Source of the DNA: Cupriavidus gilardii
Lineage (GTDB): Bacteria > Pseudomonadota > Gammaproteobacteria > Burkholderiales > Burkholderiaceae
DNA length: 64,000 bases
Assembly: GCF_008801915.1 (NCBI RefSeq)
Contig: NZ_VZOV01000016.1
Span: forward strand, 62,001-126,000
Direction of reading: 5' to 3'
Shown: one piece after another, positions 51,016 to 60,661 of the stretch
How positions within the stretch are numbered: the stretch's first letter is position 1
How the letters are laid out: each line of letters begins with the position of its first letter
Notes under the pieces: model-generated
Told to the model about the DNA's origin: nothing
What the model saw: the letters and a program-made list of their open reading frames with translations, nothing else
Database searches by the model: none
Program-made: the position numbers and the translations under genes

Positions 51016-53457
51016 TTAAATCTCTGCCTGCCGCAGGCGTAGCGCATTGGAGATCACCGAGGCCGAGCTCAGGCTCATTGCCAACGCGGCAATCATAGGC
51101 GAAAGCAGCAAACCGGTGAACGGGTACAGCACCCCTGCCGCTAACGGTACCCCGAGCGCGTTATAGATAAACGCGAAGCCAAGGTTTTGTTTCATGTTGC
51201 GAATGGTTGCCTCGGATAGCTCGCGTGCGCGCGCAATGCCACGCAGGTCGCCTTTGACCAACGTCACCTGCGCACTGTTCATCGCCACATCGGTGCCGGT
51301 GCCCATGGCGATGCCCACATCCGACTTGGCCAGCGCCGGGGCATCATTGATGCCGTCACCGGCCATGGCGACCACCGCTCCGCTTTGCTGCAGTTGGCTC
51401 ACCAGTTGAAGCTTGTCCGCGGGCTTCACTTCGCCGTGGAACTCCGCAATGTCCAGCCTTGCGGCCACCGCCTTTGCCGTGGCCACGCCGTCGCCGGTGG
51501 CCATGACCACGCGGATGCCCTCGGCCTTCAGGGCCGCCAGCGCTTCGGGCGTTGAGCCTTTGACGGGATCCGACACCGCCAGCAGGCCGGCCAGACGGCC
51601 CTCGACGCCAAGATACATAACGCTCGCGCCTTGTGCGCGCAGCGTATCGGCTTGGGCGCGCAGCGCCTCGGTGTCGATGCCGTCGGCTTGCATCAGCGCC
51701 GTGTTCCCAATGGCGAGTGTCTTCCCACCGACCGTACCGCGCACACCGATGCCCGTGCTCGATTCAAAGTCCTGTGGCTTCTCCAGCGCCAAGCCACGAA
51801 TGCGGGCCGCCTCCACCAGCGCCGCGGCCAGCGGATGTTCGCTGCCCTGGTCCAGGCTCGCCGCCAGCCGCAGGACCTCGTCGTCGGCATAGCCATTGGC
51901 GCCAATTGCACGCTCGAAGGCTGGCCGCCCCTCGGTCAGCGTACCGGTCTTGTCGACGATCAGGGTGTCGACCTTGCGCAGGTTCTCGATCGCGGCGGCA
52001 TCGCGGAACAGCACGCCATTGGTGGCGCCCTTGCCGCTGGCAACCATGATCGACATCGGCGTGGCCAGCCCCAATGCACAGGGACAGGCGATAATCAAGA
52101 CCGCAACTGCATTGATCAGACCGAACACCCAACTCGGCTGTGGACCGAACAGGCCCCAGGCAAAGAACGTCACCACGGCGACGCCGATGACGCCGAGCAC
52201 GAACACGCCCGCGACCTTATCGGCCATGCGTTGCATCGGCGCCTTTGAGCGCTGCGCCTGCGCCACCATCTGCACGATCTGGGAGAGCACCGTTTGTGCG
52301 CCAACCTTCTCCGACCGGATGATCAGGCTGCCTGAGGTATTCATGGTGGCGCCAATAACGCGGTCGCCTTCGCGCTTGGTGACCGGCATCGGTTCACCGG
52401 TGATCATCGATTCGTCCACCGAACTGCTGCCTTCGGTCACGATGCCGTCGACGGGCACCTTTTCCCCGGGCCTGACGCGCAATAAATCGCCGACATGCAC
52501 ATGAGTGAGAGGCACATCCTCCTCGGCGCCATCGCGCCCGATGCGGCGCGCCGTCTTGGGCGCGAGCCCGAGCAACGATTTGATCGCCGCGGAGGTTTGC
52601 GATCGCGCCTTGAGTTCAAGCAGCTGGCCGAGCAGCGTCAACGAGATGATGACGGCCGCGGCCTCAAAGTACACGCCGATGCGGCCGTGGGCGGCAAAGG
52701 TCTGCGGGAACGCATCCGGTGCCACGGTTGCGACCACGCTATAGGCATAGGCCGCACCCGTGCCCAGACCGATCAGCGTCCACATATTGGGGCTGCGATG
52801 CAGAAACGACTGGATGCACCGCACGAAAAAGGGCCAACCCGCCCACAGCACCACCGGCGTCGACAGGACCAGTTCGACCCAGCTCTGCGTCGCCGCCTCC
52901 ATCCACCCAAATCGATGCCCGAGCATGGCCAACACCGTGGTCACCACCGTCAACGGCAGCGTCCACCAAAAACGGTGCCGAAAATCCACCAGCTCCGGAT
53001 TCTCGGTCTCGTCCAGGTCCGGCAACAGCGGCTCCAGCGCCATGCCGCATTTCGGACAGTTGCCGGGATGATCCTGCCGGATCTCGGGGTGCATCGGACA
53101 GGTGTAGATCGTGCCCGGCGGCCCCGATTCCGCATCCGGGGCGGCTGAAGGGGCCGCGGCAGGAGCTGCCGCAGCCGCGGCGTGCTTGGCCGGGTCCGCC
53201 TCGAACTTGCGCTGACACGATGCACTGCAAAAGTAATAGGGAATGCCAGCGTGTTGGGTCTGGAATGCCGAGTCGGCCGACACCACCATGCCACAAACCG
53301 GATCTTTGGCGGTGCCGACGCCCGACACTGGGCTGTCGTGCGGCGCACCGTGGCGATGGGAATGGTGCTGGTCAGCATGCGCGCCAGGACCGGGGCTTGT
53401 TGCCTTGTCAGGGTGCCCCGCTTTCGGTGGGTGGCGCTGGCTGCTGGGTTCATTCAT
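51016..53457 (-). CDS. copF: CopF-type Cu(I) P1B-ATPase, copy 2
   Basis: 813 aa from [15 protein letters not shown] (AGGAGG upstream). His-rich start, YHS module DPVCGMVV...[17 protein letters not shown], heavy-metal-binding [22 protein letters not shown], then the ATPase: [67 protein letters not shown] and [15 protein letters not shown]. Exports Cu+ from the cytoplasm. Differs from copy 1 in having the normal PMSI loop. Behind the CueR-type promoter at 53814-53844, together with a DUF2933 gene and copG. Confidence 0.95.
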   Translation of the reverse strand: MNEPSSQRHPPKAGHPDKATSPGPGAHADQHHSHRHGAPHDSPVSGVGTAKDPVCGMVVSADSAFQTQHAGIPYYFCSASCQRKFEADPAKHAAAAAAPAAAPSAAPDAESGPPGTIYTCPMHPEIRQDHPGNCPKCGMALEPLLPDLDETENPELVDFRHRFWWTLPLTVVTTVLAMLGHRFGWMEAATQSWVELVLSTPVVLWAGWPFFVRCIQSFLHRSPNMWTLIGLGTGAAYAYSVVATVAPDAFPQTFAAHGRIGVYFEAAAVIISLTLLGQLLELKARSQTSAAIKSLLGLAPKTARRIGRDGAEEDVPLTHVHVGDLLRVRPGEKVPVDGIVTEGSSSVDESMITGEPMPVTKREGDRVIGATMNTSGSLIIRSEKVGAQTVLSQIVQMVAQAQRSKAPMQRMADKVAGVFVLGVIGVAVVTFFAWGLFGPQPSWVFGLINAVAVLIIACPCALGLATPMSIMVASGKGATNGVLFRDAAAIENLRKVDTLIVDKTGTLTEGRPAFERAIGANGYADDEVLRLAASLDQGSEHPLAAALVEAARIRGLALEKPQDFESSTGIGVRGTVGGKTLAIGNTALMQADGIDTEALRAQADTLRAQGASVMYLGVEGRLAGLLAVSDPVKGSTPEALAALKAEGIRVVMATGDGVATAKAVAARLDIAEFHGEVKPADKLQLVSQLQQSGAVVAMAGDGINDAPALAKSDVGIAMGTGTDVAMNSAQVTLVKGDLRGIARARELSEATIRNMKQNLGFAFIYNALGVPLAAGVLYPFTGLLLSPMIAALAMSLSSASVISNALRLRQAEI

Positions 53458-53470
53458 GGAAGGCCTCCTG

Positions 53471-53746
53471 TTAGTCGTGGCGCTGTCCGTCCACCGGGTC
53501 GCCGCCTTCTTTTGAAGGCGCGCTGCGCCCGTGGCCGCCATGGAATAGATGCATCAACGGGCACAATAACACTAGCGCAAATGGCAGCCAGGAAGCAACC
53601 GCACTCCAACGCGGCATCCCGAGCGCGATGGCGATGACGATCGCCACGGCGGCAAGGACGATCCCCCAACGCAGCGACCAGCGAAACCGACGGATTTGGC
53701 CGGCGTTGGCGCCATGATGCGTCGATTGGGCATGACATGCTTTCAT
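53471..53746 (-). CDS. DUF2933-type small membrane protein, copy 2
   Basis: 91 aa from ATG 53746 (AAGGAG). Positively charged start, then two hydrophobic helices: [18 protein letters not shown] and [20 protein letters not shown], with the LLCPLMH block that defines DUF2933. His-rich end. It is the first gene after a CueR promoter and 13 bp before copF2, so it is made along with the ATPase. Compare 9196-9444. Confidence 0.85.
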   Translation of the reverse strand: MKACHAQSTHHGANAGQIRRFRWSLRWGIVLAAVAIVIAIALGMPRWSAVASWLPFALVLLCPLMHLFHGGHGRSAPSKEGGDPVDGQRHD

Positions 53747-53813
53747 GACAGACTCCTTACCATGACGGGAAGCTGACCGGCAGCCAATCGCCGCACTCAG
53801 CTTTCTTGTGATA

Positions 53814-53844
53814 ACGGTAGAGCTTCCGATAATGGGAAGGTCAA
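53814..53844 (-). promoter_or_regulatory. CueR-type promoter of DUF2933-copF2-copG
   Basis: Reading leftward: TTGACC, 19-bp spacer TTCCCATTATCGGAAGCTC, TACCGT. The dyad ACCTTCCC/GGAAGCT inside an over-long spacer is a MerR-family copper site. No cueR gene lies beside it, so the CueR of 5106 (or one elsewhere) must act here. Confidence 0.85.
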
Positions 53845-53915
53845 GCCGGTTCGCGTCAACAATGCGCCAGGTCAAAAGGCCTCACGGTGATACACTGCCC
53901 GGCAAAATGCACACC

Positions 53916-55181
53916 ATGACCGACACCATCCGCATCCTCATTGAGCGCTGGAAGACCGATCCCGCCGGCGCCTATCAAACCTGGTTTCTTTGGCCGGAGC
54001 GGCTGAAGAATTTCCGCTCGATTCGGCGTGGCATCGGCGCGGTGGTCGACGAGATCCAGGCCGGTACATTCGGCAACGCGTATCGGGGCTCATCGCTCGA
54101 GACCGTGGTGTCTTCAATCGCAGAGCAACGGCAGATTTTCAAAGGCGCGGATCACGCCTTTCTGTGGAAGCCAAAACTGCGCATTCCAGATATCTATGAG
54201 CATGCCGACAATCAGCGTGCTTTTGCCAGACTGCTCCATACCTGCAACTGCTGTGACACCGAATCCGAAGTCCTTGATGCGATTCGCCAGCTGAGCAGCC
54301 TCGGCATCAAGGGTCTCGGGCCGGCGGCGGCCAACCTGCTGTATTTCATTCATCCCACGCTGGTGATGCCATTCAATACCGCGATTGTCAATGGCTATAA
54401 CGCCCTGACAGGCTCGTCGGTCAAGCTTGGCAAATGGGATCACTATCTGGCGATGCGCGAGGGGGTGCTCGCCCTGAATCAGCGTTATCGGGATTTGCTC
54501 TCCAATGACCTTGGCGCGATCGCGGGCCTGCTGTTTGACATCGGCATGCAGCGCTATCCGCTGCCACCGCGGCAAGCGCAGGCCCACGATGTGGCCGTCT
54601 GGCAGCAGGAACTGGCCAAGGTGCGCGAGCAGGCTGCCGCGCTTGCCAGGCAGATTCAGCTGGGGCAGGCCGAAGACGCCACCCATACCGAAGTGCAGGG
54701 ATGGCTGCGCGATCTCGGCAAGTCGCTCGGCTTTGCCGTTTGGATTGCCACCAACGACCGAAGTCGGCTGTACAACGGCGAGCCCTTGAGCCAGGGCTGT
54801 CTCTCAACGTTGCCGCCGGCGCTGCTGGTGGCGGGAGGCGATACCGTTCCATGGATTGACACCGTCTGGCTAAATGCCACCACCCTTGAGGTCGAAGCCG
54901 CCTTTGAAGTCGAACATACCACCTCGATCTATTCCGGTATCGTGCGCTTGCTGGATCTGGCCCTCGGCTCCGACCCGTCCGCCCGCAAGCATCTGTTCCT
55001 GGTCGCGCCGGATGATCGCGAAGACGACGTGCGCGCGCAATTGAGCCGCCCGGCTTTTAGCCGCGTCTCGGCACTCAATATCCGCTATGTCCCCTATTCC
55101 AGCCTGCGCGAGCATCGCGAAAGCATTGCGCGCTTTGGCAGTGGCTTAAAGCCGATCGAGGCCATCGCGAGACAGTTGTGA
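53916..55181 (+). CDS. Restriction-endonuclease-like protein
   Basis: 421 aa. The N-terminal part is helical with a helix-hairpin-helix-like LSSLGIKGLGPAAANLLYFI (residues ~125-145). The C-terminal part contains ATTLEVEAAFEVEHTTSIYSGIVRLLDLAL, resembling a PD-(D/E)xK nuclease core (E-V-E after a strand, then an alpha helix). No methyltransferase or helicase is adjacent. This architecture is found in stand-alone proteins annotated as type II restriction endonuclease or hypothetical. Start taken at ATG 53916; ATG 53907 is an alternative. Convergent with pap2, overlapping 36 bp. The function is open. Confidence 0.65.
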   Translation: MTDTIRILIERWKTDPAGAYQTWFLWPERLKNFRSIRRGIGAVVDEIQAGTFGNAYRGSSLETVVSSIAEQRQIFKGADHAFLWKPKLRIPDIYEHADNQRAFARLLHTCNCCDTESEVLDAIRQLSSLGIKGLGPAAANLLYFIHPTLVMPFNTAIVNGYNALTGSSVKLGKWDHYLAMREGVLALNQRYRDLLSNDLGAIAGLLFDIGMQRYPLPPRQAQAHDVAVWQQELAKVREQAAALARQIQLGQAEDATHTEVQGWLRDLGKSLGFAVWIATNDRSRLYNGEPLSQGCLSTLPPALLVAGGDTVPWIDTVWLNATTLEVEAAFEVEHTTSIYSGIVRLLDLALGSDPSARKHLFLVAPDDREDDVRAQLSRPAFSRVSALNIRYVPYSSLREHRESIARFGSGLKPIEAIARQL

Positions 55182-55958
55182 GTCCGGTCCTGGCGGTGGT
55201 CGGCGACGGCGCGAGCAAGCTTTCGGGCCCTGGTGCGGCGCGGCGCTGCCTAGCCGCACGTCGGCCCGCAGCCCCCACGCGAGTAGCAAGCTGACCGCCC
55301 ACGCCACCCAGAGGGTTGCGAGCGTGTGCGACAGGAAGTGCGCGCCCTGCGCCATGCGCGCCGCGCCAAGCGTGCCGCCCAGCAGCAGTCCGCCAGCCAG
55401 CCCAACCCACGCCCAGCGACGGCCGGCAGGACGCAATGCGATCCCCCAGACGACCCAGAGAAAGCCGGTGGCCGCATGACCGGCAGGAAAGCATTGTCCC
55501 GGCTTGACGTCTGCCGGCAGCGGATCCAGCAACCGCATATAGGGCAAGCTGCCGCCGAATTGAGCCATGTCCCAGGGACAGTGGCGTCCCGTCATGAGCT
55601 TCAGGAGCGTGACGCTCAACGGGATCACCACCATGCCCGCACCGGCAAGCAACGCATTGCGACGCGGCAGCCAAGGCAGACGCCCCCGCCAGCCCAGCCA
55701 GCAGACACCCATGGCCGCGGCTACGGCGACGTAAGTGAGCCACTTCGCGCCCTTGTGGAGCACCGCTTCAAATAGCCAGTGCTGGCGCAACGGGAAGACC
55801 GTCCGACCGACATCGTAGAAACGGCCCTCGAGCCAGAGGTCGAGTTCGGTGCGCTGGAACACGTAGGCCAGCACCAGCGCGGCCGATGCCAGCATCCACC
55901 ATTGCTGGCGCAGCCAACGCTGACTGGCGGGCGTCTGAACCAACGGCATTTCTCTCAT
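55146..55958 (-). CDS. pap2: PAP2-family lipid phosphatase
   Basis: About 270 aa inner-membrane phosphatase with several transmembrane helices. The three PAP2 signature blocks are present: KLMTGRHCPWD, FPAGHAATGF and HFLSHTLATL (catalytic His). It starts 7 bp after the eptA-like gene stop. Homologues include LpxE/LpxT/PgpB-type enzymes that dephosphorylate or transfer phosphate on lipid A or undecaprenyl/phosphatidylglycerol lipids. The eptA-pap2 pairing matches that of mcr-1 with pap2. Confidence 0.9.
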   Translation of the reverse strand: MREMPLVQTPASQRWLRQQWWMLASAALVLAYVFQRTELDLWLEGRFYDVGRTVFPLRQHWLFEAVLHKGAKWLTYVAVAAAMGVCWLGWRGRLPWLPRRNALLAGAGMVVIPLSVTLLKLMTGRHCPWDMAQFGGSLPYMRLLDPLPADVKPGQCFPAGHAATGFLWVVWGIALRPAGRRWAWVGLAGGLLLGGTLGAARMAQGAHFLSHTLATLWVAWAVSLLLAWGLRADVRLGSAAPHQGPKACSRRRRPPPGPDSQLSRDGLDRL

Positions 55959-55965
55959 GGGGGCA

Positions 55966-57702
55966 TTATCCGTTGCGGCAGCGTGCCGACAAATCCATGG
56001 TGGCATCCCGGGTCTGGGTGCGGATATCCAGCAGGCCCAAGACCGTGGAGAATAAGTGGTCATGCGTGGCGGGTTCGCGCGCACGCGCCCGCAGGCAGGA
56101 GACATCGAGCCGCATGCGCTGGGCGAATGAGGCGGAGAACCACATCACCATCGGTACCTCGGTCTGCTCCCGCGGAGCAATCGCGTAAGGCATGCCATGC
56201 AAGAACAGTCCGCGCTCTCCCAGCGACTCGCCATGGTCTGATACATAGATCATGGCCGTGTCATAGCGCGCCTCGAGTTGTTCGAGCCAGTCGATGGTGC
56301 GTGCGAGCACATGATCGGTGTACAGCAATGCATTGTCGTACGCGTTGCGAATTTGCTCTGGGGTACAGCGCGAGAGATCATCGGTGTCGCAAGTCGGACC
56401 GAACTGCGCGAATCGGGCCGGATACCGCCGGTAGTACGCGGGACCATGATTGCCAAGTTGGTGCAGGACCACGACCAAGCTGCCAGGTAGCTGGTGCCGC
56501 AATGCTTCCGCCCCGGCTAACAACACTTCATCCAGGCAGCGGTCGCGATCGCATAACGCCGACATAGCCTGAGGATCCGGCTGCCACGTGGGCAGGCCTG
56601 CACAGACGCCTTTGCATCCCGATTGATTGTCTGCCCACCCCACCTTCAGTCCCGCTCGTCCGATGACGTGTAGCAATGACTCGCTGGCCTTGATGGCATC
56701 TTCGTCGTAATTGCGACGTCCCTGGGACGAGAACATACAGGGCAGAGAGACCTCGGTATTGGTGCCGCAACTGGTGACTTGAGCGAAATTGATCACAGCG
56801 CGCTGCGCCAGGTTCGGCGTCGTGTCATGAGGCGACCTGCCACTGAGCCCCCAGTTCGCCGCTCGTGCGGTTTCTCCCACGACCATCACGAAGAGCAGGG
56901 GCTTGTTGTGCTCGCCCCAGCTAGCGCCGAGCCGGGCATCGGTGCCCACCGGCTGGCGCGGCCGGTTCGCGATACTGGCATCGCGTGCCAGCGCCCCGCT
57001 AAAGGCGTACACTACATTGACCGGCGCGAGCAGATAGCGGATCTCCTTATGATTGCGCATCTGGGCTGCGAAATCCTTAAACACCAAGGACAGCGTCCCC
57101 ACGCCGACAACAACGGCCACCAACATCGCGACCACGCGCAGGCCAACGCTTCGCGTCAGTGAACGCTGGCGCAGCGTCACCCAGGGCAACAACAACAATG
57201 GTGGTAGTGCCAAGAGCGCGATGCTGCACATCATACGCAGCGTTAGCAACTCGCGAGCTTCCGCCACGTCGGTGCGCAGCACATTGCGGGCCATGCTGGG
57301 GTCAAGGTAGATGCCGTATTGACCCATGAAATAGCTGGCACCGGCGGCCACTACGACCAAAATTGTCAGCAACGGTTTGGCCGTCCAGCGGTTTATGAAC
57401 GGCGCCAGCAGCACAAAATGCGCCGTGACCAGCGCGGTGCCCACTGCCACGCCGTAGCCCAGATCACGGAGCCCGCTCAACGTCCGTTCGGCGAATAGCG
57501 CCCGCCAGAACGGACCGTTCAGGACGAGAACAAAGTATAGGCAGAAGCCGAGTAGCAAGGTCTCGACGCCGACCTCCAGACGCCAGGGGCGACCCACCTT
57601 TGCGCGCGCGCCGCTTGGTGGTGTGTCGGGCGAAGCCGGGTCACGGCGCGACCGGTTTAGATTCGGTTCCATCATTGGCGCATGGCGCGAAAGGCGGGAC
57701 AT
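55966..57702 (-). CDS. eptA: EptA/MCR-like phosphoethanolamine transferase, chromosomal type
   Basis: About 578 aa (start ATG 57702; 57672 possible). Five N-terminal helices and a periplasmic sulfatase-fold domain: VVGETARAANWGLSG, nucleophile region SCGTNTEVSLPCMFS, NQSGCKGVCAGLP, HQLGNHGPAYYRRYPARF, YVSDHGESLGERGLFLHGMP. Many blocks match the mcr-5-type protein at 23122 closely, much more than generic EptA, so the two are relatives. Operon with pap2. It likely modifies lipid A with phosphoethanolamine. It has longer N-terminal and inter-domain sequence than mcr-5. Confidence 0.93.
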   Translation of the reverse strand: MSRLSRHAPMMEPNLNRSRRDPASPDTPPSGARAKVGRPWRLEVGVETLLLGFCLYFVLVLNGPFWRALFAERTLSGLRDLGYGVAVGTALVTAHFVLLAPFINRWTAKPLLTILVVVAAGASYFMGQYGIYLDPSMARNVLRTDVAEARELLTLRMMCSIALLALPPLLLLPWVTLRQRSLTRSVGLRVVAMLVAVVVGVGTLSLVFKDFAAQMRNHKEIRYLLAPVNVVYAFSGALARDASIANRPRQPVGTDARLGASWGEHNKPLLFVMVVGETARAANWGLSGRSPHDTTPNLAQRAVINFAQVTSCGTNTEVSLPCMFSSQGRRNYDEDAIKASESLLHVIGRAGLKVGWADNQSGCKGVCAGLPTWQPDPQAMSALCDRDRCLDEVLLAGAEALRHQLPGSLVVVLHQLGNHGPAYYRRYPARFAQFGPTCDTDDLSRCTPEQIRNAYDNALLYTDHVLARTIDWLEQLEARYDTAMIYVSDHGESLGERGLFLHGMPYAIAPREQTEVPMVMWFSASFAQRMRLDVSCLRARAREPATHDHLFSTVLGLLDIRTQTRDATMDLSARCRNG

Positions 57703-57907
57703 TACCAGCCCCAGGCGTTGCAGTACGCAACGCTGTGTTGAGCCAGTGGTGGACAAAAAGAATCGCGCCGAAGGCGCGATGATGACTCGCTGGGCTGGGT
57801 GCGGTCCGACCGCTGCAGCCTATGCCGTCTGCCTAGATCAGGGCCTGGTCCGACCCGAGCCGGCGCATCGGCAAGGCTGAATCTCGGCGCGTGCGCAAGC
57901 ACGATAA

Positions 57908-57937
57908 CGGGTATCGGGACAGTTTCCCCGATACCCG
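57908..57937. terminator. Hairpin upstream of eptA-like gene
   Basis: CGGGTATCGGG pairs with CCCGATACCCG around an 8-nt loop. There is no T-run. It may terminate the leftward 58004 gene or act on either strand. Confidence 0.5.
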
Positions 57938-58003
57938 CCCCGCGTCAACGCACCGGCCCACCGAGCGGCCCATCGCCCCGGCGAGTCGGCGCGTTGCCGA
58001 GAT

Positions 58004-58240
58004 TTAGGCGCCGTCGCTGAACGTGTCGCGAGGGCCTACGGCGTGGCTACCGTCTGTGAACGGGTCCCGCGTGCCCATGGCGTGACTGCCATCGGTGAAC
58101 GGATCGCGCGTGCCCATGGCATGCGCTCCATCGGTAAAGGGATCGCGCGGCGAATTGACGCCAGCGTTCGCGATGCCCGCGACGCCACCAAGGGTTGCCA
58201 CGGTCAATGCCACCAAGGCAGTCTTCTTCAATGTACGCAT
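58004..58240 (-). CDS. Secreted protein with four DPFTDG-type tandem repeats
   Basis: 78 aa: signal peptide (LVALTVATLGGVAGIANA) then GVNSPRDPFTDGAHAMGT, RDPFTDGSHAMGT, RDPFTDGSHAVGP, RDTFSDGA. The 13-residue unit repeats at 39 bp. Each unit has Asp, His and Met (or Val), which could form an acidic metal site. No family recognised. A TGACACATTTGTAAT sequence on its coding strand about 100 bp upstream could be a regulator site. It is read leftward between the CzcE-like gene and eptA. Confidence 0.75.
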   Translation of the reverse strand: MRTLKKTALVALTVATLGGVAGIANAGVNSPRDPFTDGAHAMGTRDPFTDGSHAMGTRDPFTDGSHAVGPRDTFSDGA

Positions 58241-58369
58241 TCTATTTCTCCTTGTTTCGATAGTGGCTCAGTGAGCCTGCATTTGCAGTGTAGAAAGATG
58301 TACCCCACCAGGGCCTGACGACAAAATTACAAATGTGTCATGTTGTCACTCCCGGCAAACCGGCCATTC

Positions 58370-58855
58370 TTAGCCACCGGTAAAGAGCTTGCTGCGCTCG
58401 ATATAGACGCGCACGCCTTGGGCGTTGGGCATTGCCGGGAATAGGACGCCAAGATCCACGGATTTTCCTTGAACAAATTCGGCGAACGTCCAGGTGGCCT
58501 GCTGCGCGCCGCTGCGGAAGGTAACGGTGTCGCCGGAGGCCACATTGACAGACTTCAGGCCGGGAGCGAGAGTCACCGCGCGTGCGGCCGTGTTCGCCGG
58601 CGCCAGGCTACCGAAGAGCGTCGCCTGCGGCCCCAATGGGGTAGCAGCCTGCGCCGTAGCCATTGCGCTGGGCACTGTGAGCGATGCCGATGAGCTGGCT
58701 TGGTCGGCGGCTTGCCGCCGCACGTGCTCCGCCCAGTTGTCGCCCGCATTGGTTCTGGTCTGGTCCGCACTCCACGCCGGTGAACTGGATAGGACGGAAA
58801 CGGCCGCCAGCGCCAATGCGGTCAAAGCGGTCAAAGCGGTCTTCTTGGTGTTCAT
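58370..58855 (-). CDS. CzcE/CopH-like periplasmic metal-binding protein, copy 2
   Basis: 161 aa, signal peptide (LTALTALALAAVSVLSSSPAWS), a Ser/Gln/Ala-rich linker (~residues 35-80), and a CzcE-type domain: FGSLAPANTAARAVTLAPGL, VNVASGDTVTFRSGAQ, TWTFAEFVQG, VRVYIERSKLFTGG. The linker is absent from copy 1 (48563). GGAGCG precedes the ATG. Proteins of this fold (CzcE, CopH) bind copper in the periplasm of C. metallidurans. Confidence 0.82.
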   Translation of the reverse strand: MNTKKTALTALTALALAAVSVLSSSPAWSADQTRTNAGDNWAEHVRRQAADQASSSASLTVPSAMATAQAATPLGPQATLFGSLAPANTAARAVTLAPGLKSVNVASGDTVTFRSGAQQATWTFAEFVQGKSVDLGVLFPAMPNAQGVRVYIERSKLFTGG

Positions 58856-58867
58856 GATGCGCTCCAT

Positions 58868-59202
58868 AACGTTTCGAGGCGTAACCTCTTAAGTGTCATG
58901 GTAGGCAACCGGCACTCACGCGGACGTTACTCGCGAATTACATCCCCGTAAGCTTTCCCGCATCCATCTGCGCCGCAGAAATGGGTACTTCGGCGAGGTG
59001 AACGACCTGGATAGCCAGGCGCGAGGGCCGCGCCTGCGACGCTGCCCTGACGGCCGCGCGAACCGAGGCATTTGGGAAGAACCCAAGCCGACGCGTCCGC
59101 TCTTGCGCCACAGACGAGCCTGGCGAAGGCTTGAGACGCGGCCCGCGGCGTCCTCGTCATTGACGTTAAACGCCGCGATGGGCCCACGCGTGACTGCGTC
59201 CT
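58868..59202. other. Intergenic region, nothing identified
   Basis: Roughly 335 bp; no protein frame or repeat I can support. It includes the upstream side of the CzcE-like gene 58370-58855 and the 3' flank of the methyltransferase. Confidence 0.4.
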
Positions 59203-60081
59203 CTACAAAGTCCAGCCCTTCTTCCTGGCCACCAGCAGCAGCGAGCCGCCTGCCGGGAAACGCAAACCGGCCCGTATTAGGTTGTGCTCGAGGGTGCAAA
59301 CACCCCCGAGCATGCCGTTCATGGCCGCCCCAATGCGAAACCCGTCGTCCATGGCATCGCCGGGCGGCTTGGCGCGCTGCCACACCCGGGAGATGGCCAT
59401 CGCAGGCAGCAGCAGCGTCATGAAGGAGGTGACGTCCACGATTTCGAACCCGGCCGCCTCCACTTTCTTCACCAGTTCTTGGCGCGTATAGCGCCGCTTA
59501 TGCTTGGCCGCATCGTCCATATGGCTCCACAGCGACGGATGCTGGGGCACTGTCAATACGATTCCCCCATCATTCCTGCAGGCCCGGTACATCTCCGCTA
59601 ATACTTGAGCGTCGTCGTCGACGTGTTCGATGACGTCAAACGCCCCCATGACATCGAAGGCTTGGGCAAAGGGAATGGCACGGGCATCCATTTGCAACAA
59701 TTGAGCTTTGCATTTGCGCTGTCCCTGCATCAGGGCGCGCAACGATGCCTCGCCGCCGACCAAGCGTGCACGCGGGAAGCGGGCCTGGATCGCGCGCAGG
59801 TTCTCCGCGGTTCCGCAACCGACGTCCATGAAAGAGCGCAAGGCCGGAAAGTAGCGCTGCAGCGCGTCCAGGATCAGTTTGCGGCGATAGACGAACCAGA
59901 AGTGCGTCGCTTCGAGCTTCTCGTACTCGACAAAGAGCGGTTCGTGAAAGCCATCATGGTCGACCATCATGGCAGGTGCTAGGCAGAGCACGCCAGCCAG
60001 AACACGGGGCTGCCAACCGCACGCGCTGCACGCCCACACGTCAATTTTGAGCGGGGCCTTACATTGATTACAGATGCGCAT
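59203..60081 (-). CDS. SAM-dependent methyltransferase with N-terminal zinc ribbon
   Basis: 292 aa from ATG 60081 (GGAG upstream). A four-Cys zinc ribbon (CNQCKAPLKIDVWACSAC) leads, followed by a class I Rossmann methyltransferase: motif I FMDVGCGTAENLRAI, VMGAFDVIEHVDDDAQVLAE, CRNDGGIVLTVPQHPSLW, then KHKRRYTRQELVKKVEAAGF. Such proteins modify lipids, glycans or quinones. The substrate is unknown. A hydrophobic C-terminal segment (ISRVWQRAKPPGDAMDD...LLLVARKKG) suggests membrane proximity. There is no neighbouring glycosylation cluster. Confidence 0.85.
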   Translation of the reverse strand: MRICNQCKAPLKIDVWACSACGWQPRVLAGVLCLAPAMMVDHDGFHEPLFVEYEKLEATHFWFVYRRKLILDALQRYFPALRSFMDVGCGTAENLRAIQARFPRARLVGGEASLRALMQGQRKCKAQLLQMDARAIPFAQAFDVMGAFDVIEHVDDDAQVLAEMYRACRNDGGIVLTVPQHPSLWSHMDDAAKHKRRYTRQELVKKVEAAGFEIVDVTSFMTLLLPAMAISRVWQRAKPPGDAMDDGFRIGAAMNGMLGGVCTLEHNLIRAGLRFPAGGSLLLVARKKGWTL

Positions 60082-60250
60082 CGCTGTCTCCAATATGTGC
60101 GCGCGCGCGACATCGCACGCCGCACCATAATTGCCCTACCTTGCTCTCGCACAGGAACGAGCGCAGGCAGGTTTGTTTCGTCTTCGGTCAGGCCGAAGGA
60201 CGACATCTACGAAGGTGGAGGTAGCCAGCCCAGGAGTTGCTTGGGCGGCG

Positions 60251-60661
60251 TCAGAGATGGGGGGAAGGCGGGCGCAGCAGCGTTTCAGGCGTTGTGCTGG
60301 CAAATATCCACAGCAGAGACGCCGGTAGCATGCTGTTCATGGACAATGCTTGGGTCCCCGAGAAGGCAAAGATGGCAAGTGTCGAGGCGGCCGAGCAGGC
60401 AGAACACGCATGACAACCGCGCCCCTTGCCGCGCTCTTTGCTTGCCGGACAGTGATGCGACCTCGGATCGCAGTGTGCGTCGGCCTGGTCGGCGCTCGCC
60501 TCGTCAGCGACGTCGATGGTGGCAAGGATGGCGAAGAGACCGGCGCCCTGCCGCAACTCGGTCAGCTCGCCGCACGAAAGAGTAGCCGCTGCGCCAACGT
60601 TCTGAATCGGCAATACCAATACAACGAGCCAAAGCGATAGGTGGCGCAACAGCCTTCTCAT
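60251..60661 (-). CDS. Small secreted Cys/His protein (CzcI/DUF2946-like)
   Basis: 136 aa with signal peptide (HLSLWLVVLVLPIQNVGAAA). The mature part has an unusual Cys/His pattern: HCDPRSHHCPASKERG and GCHACSACSAA, then a hydrophobic stretch and an end PETLLRPPSPHL, the sort of terminal seen in CzcI-like proteins of metal RND loci. Probable periplasmic or membrane-attached copper/zinc-related protein; not assigned to a precise family. Confidence 0.6.
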   Translation of the reverse strand: MRRLLRHLSLWLVVLVLPIQNVGAAATLSCGELTELRQGAGLFAILATIDVADEASADQADAHCDPRSHHCPASKERGKGRGCHACSACSAASTLAIFAFSGTQALSMNSMLPASLLWIFASTTPETLLRPPSPHL

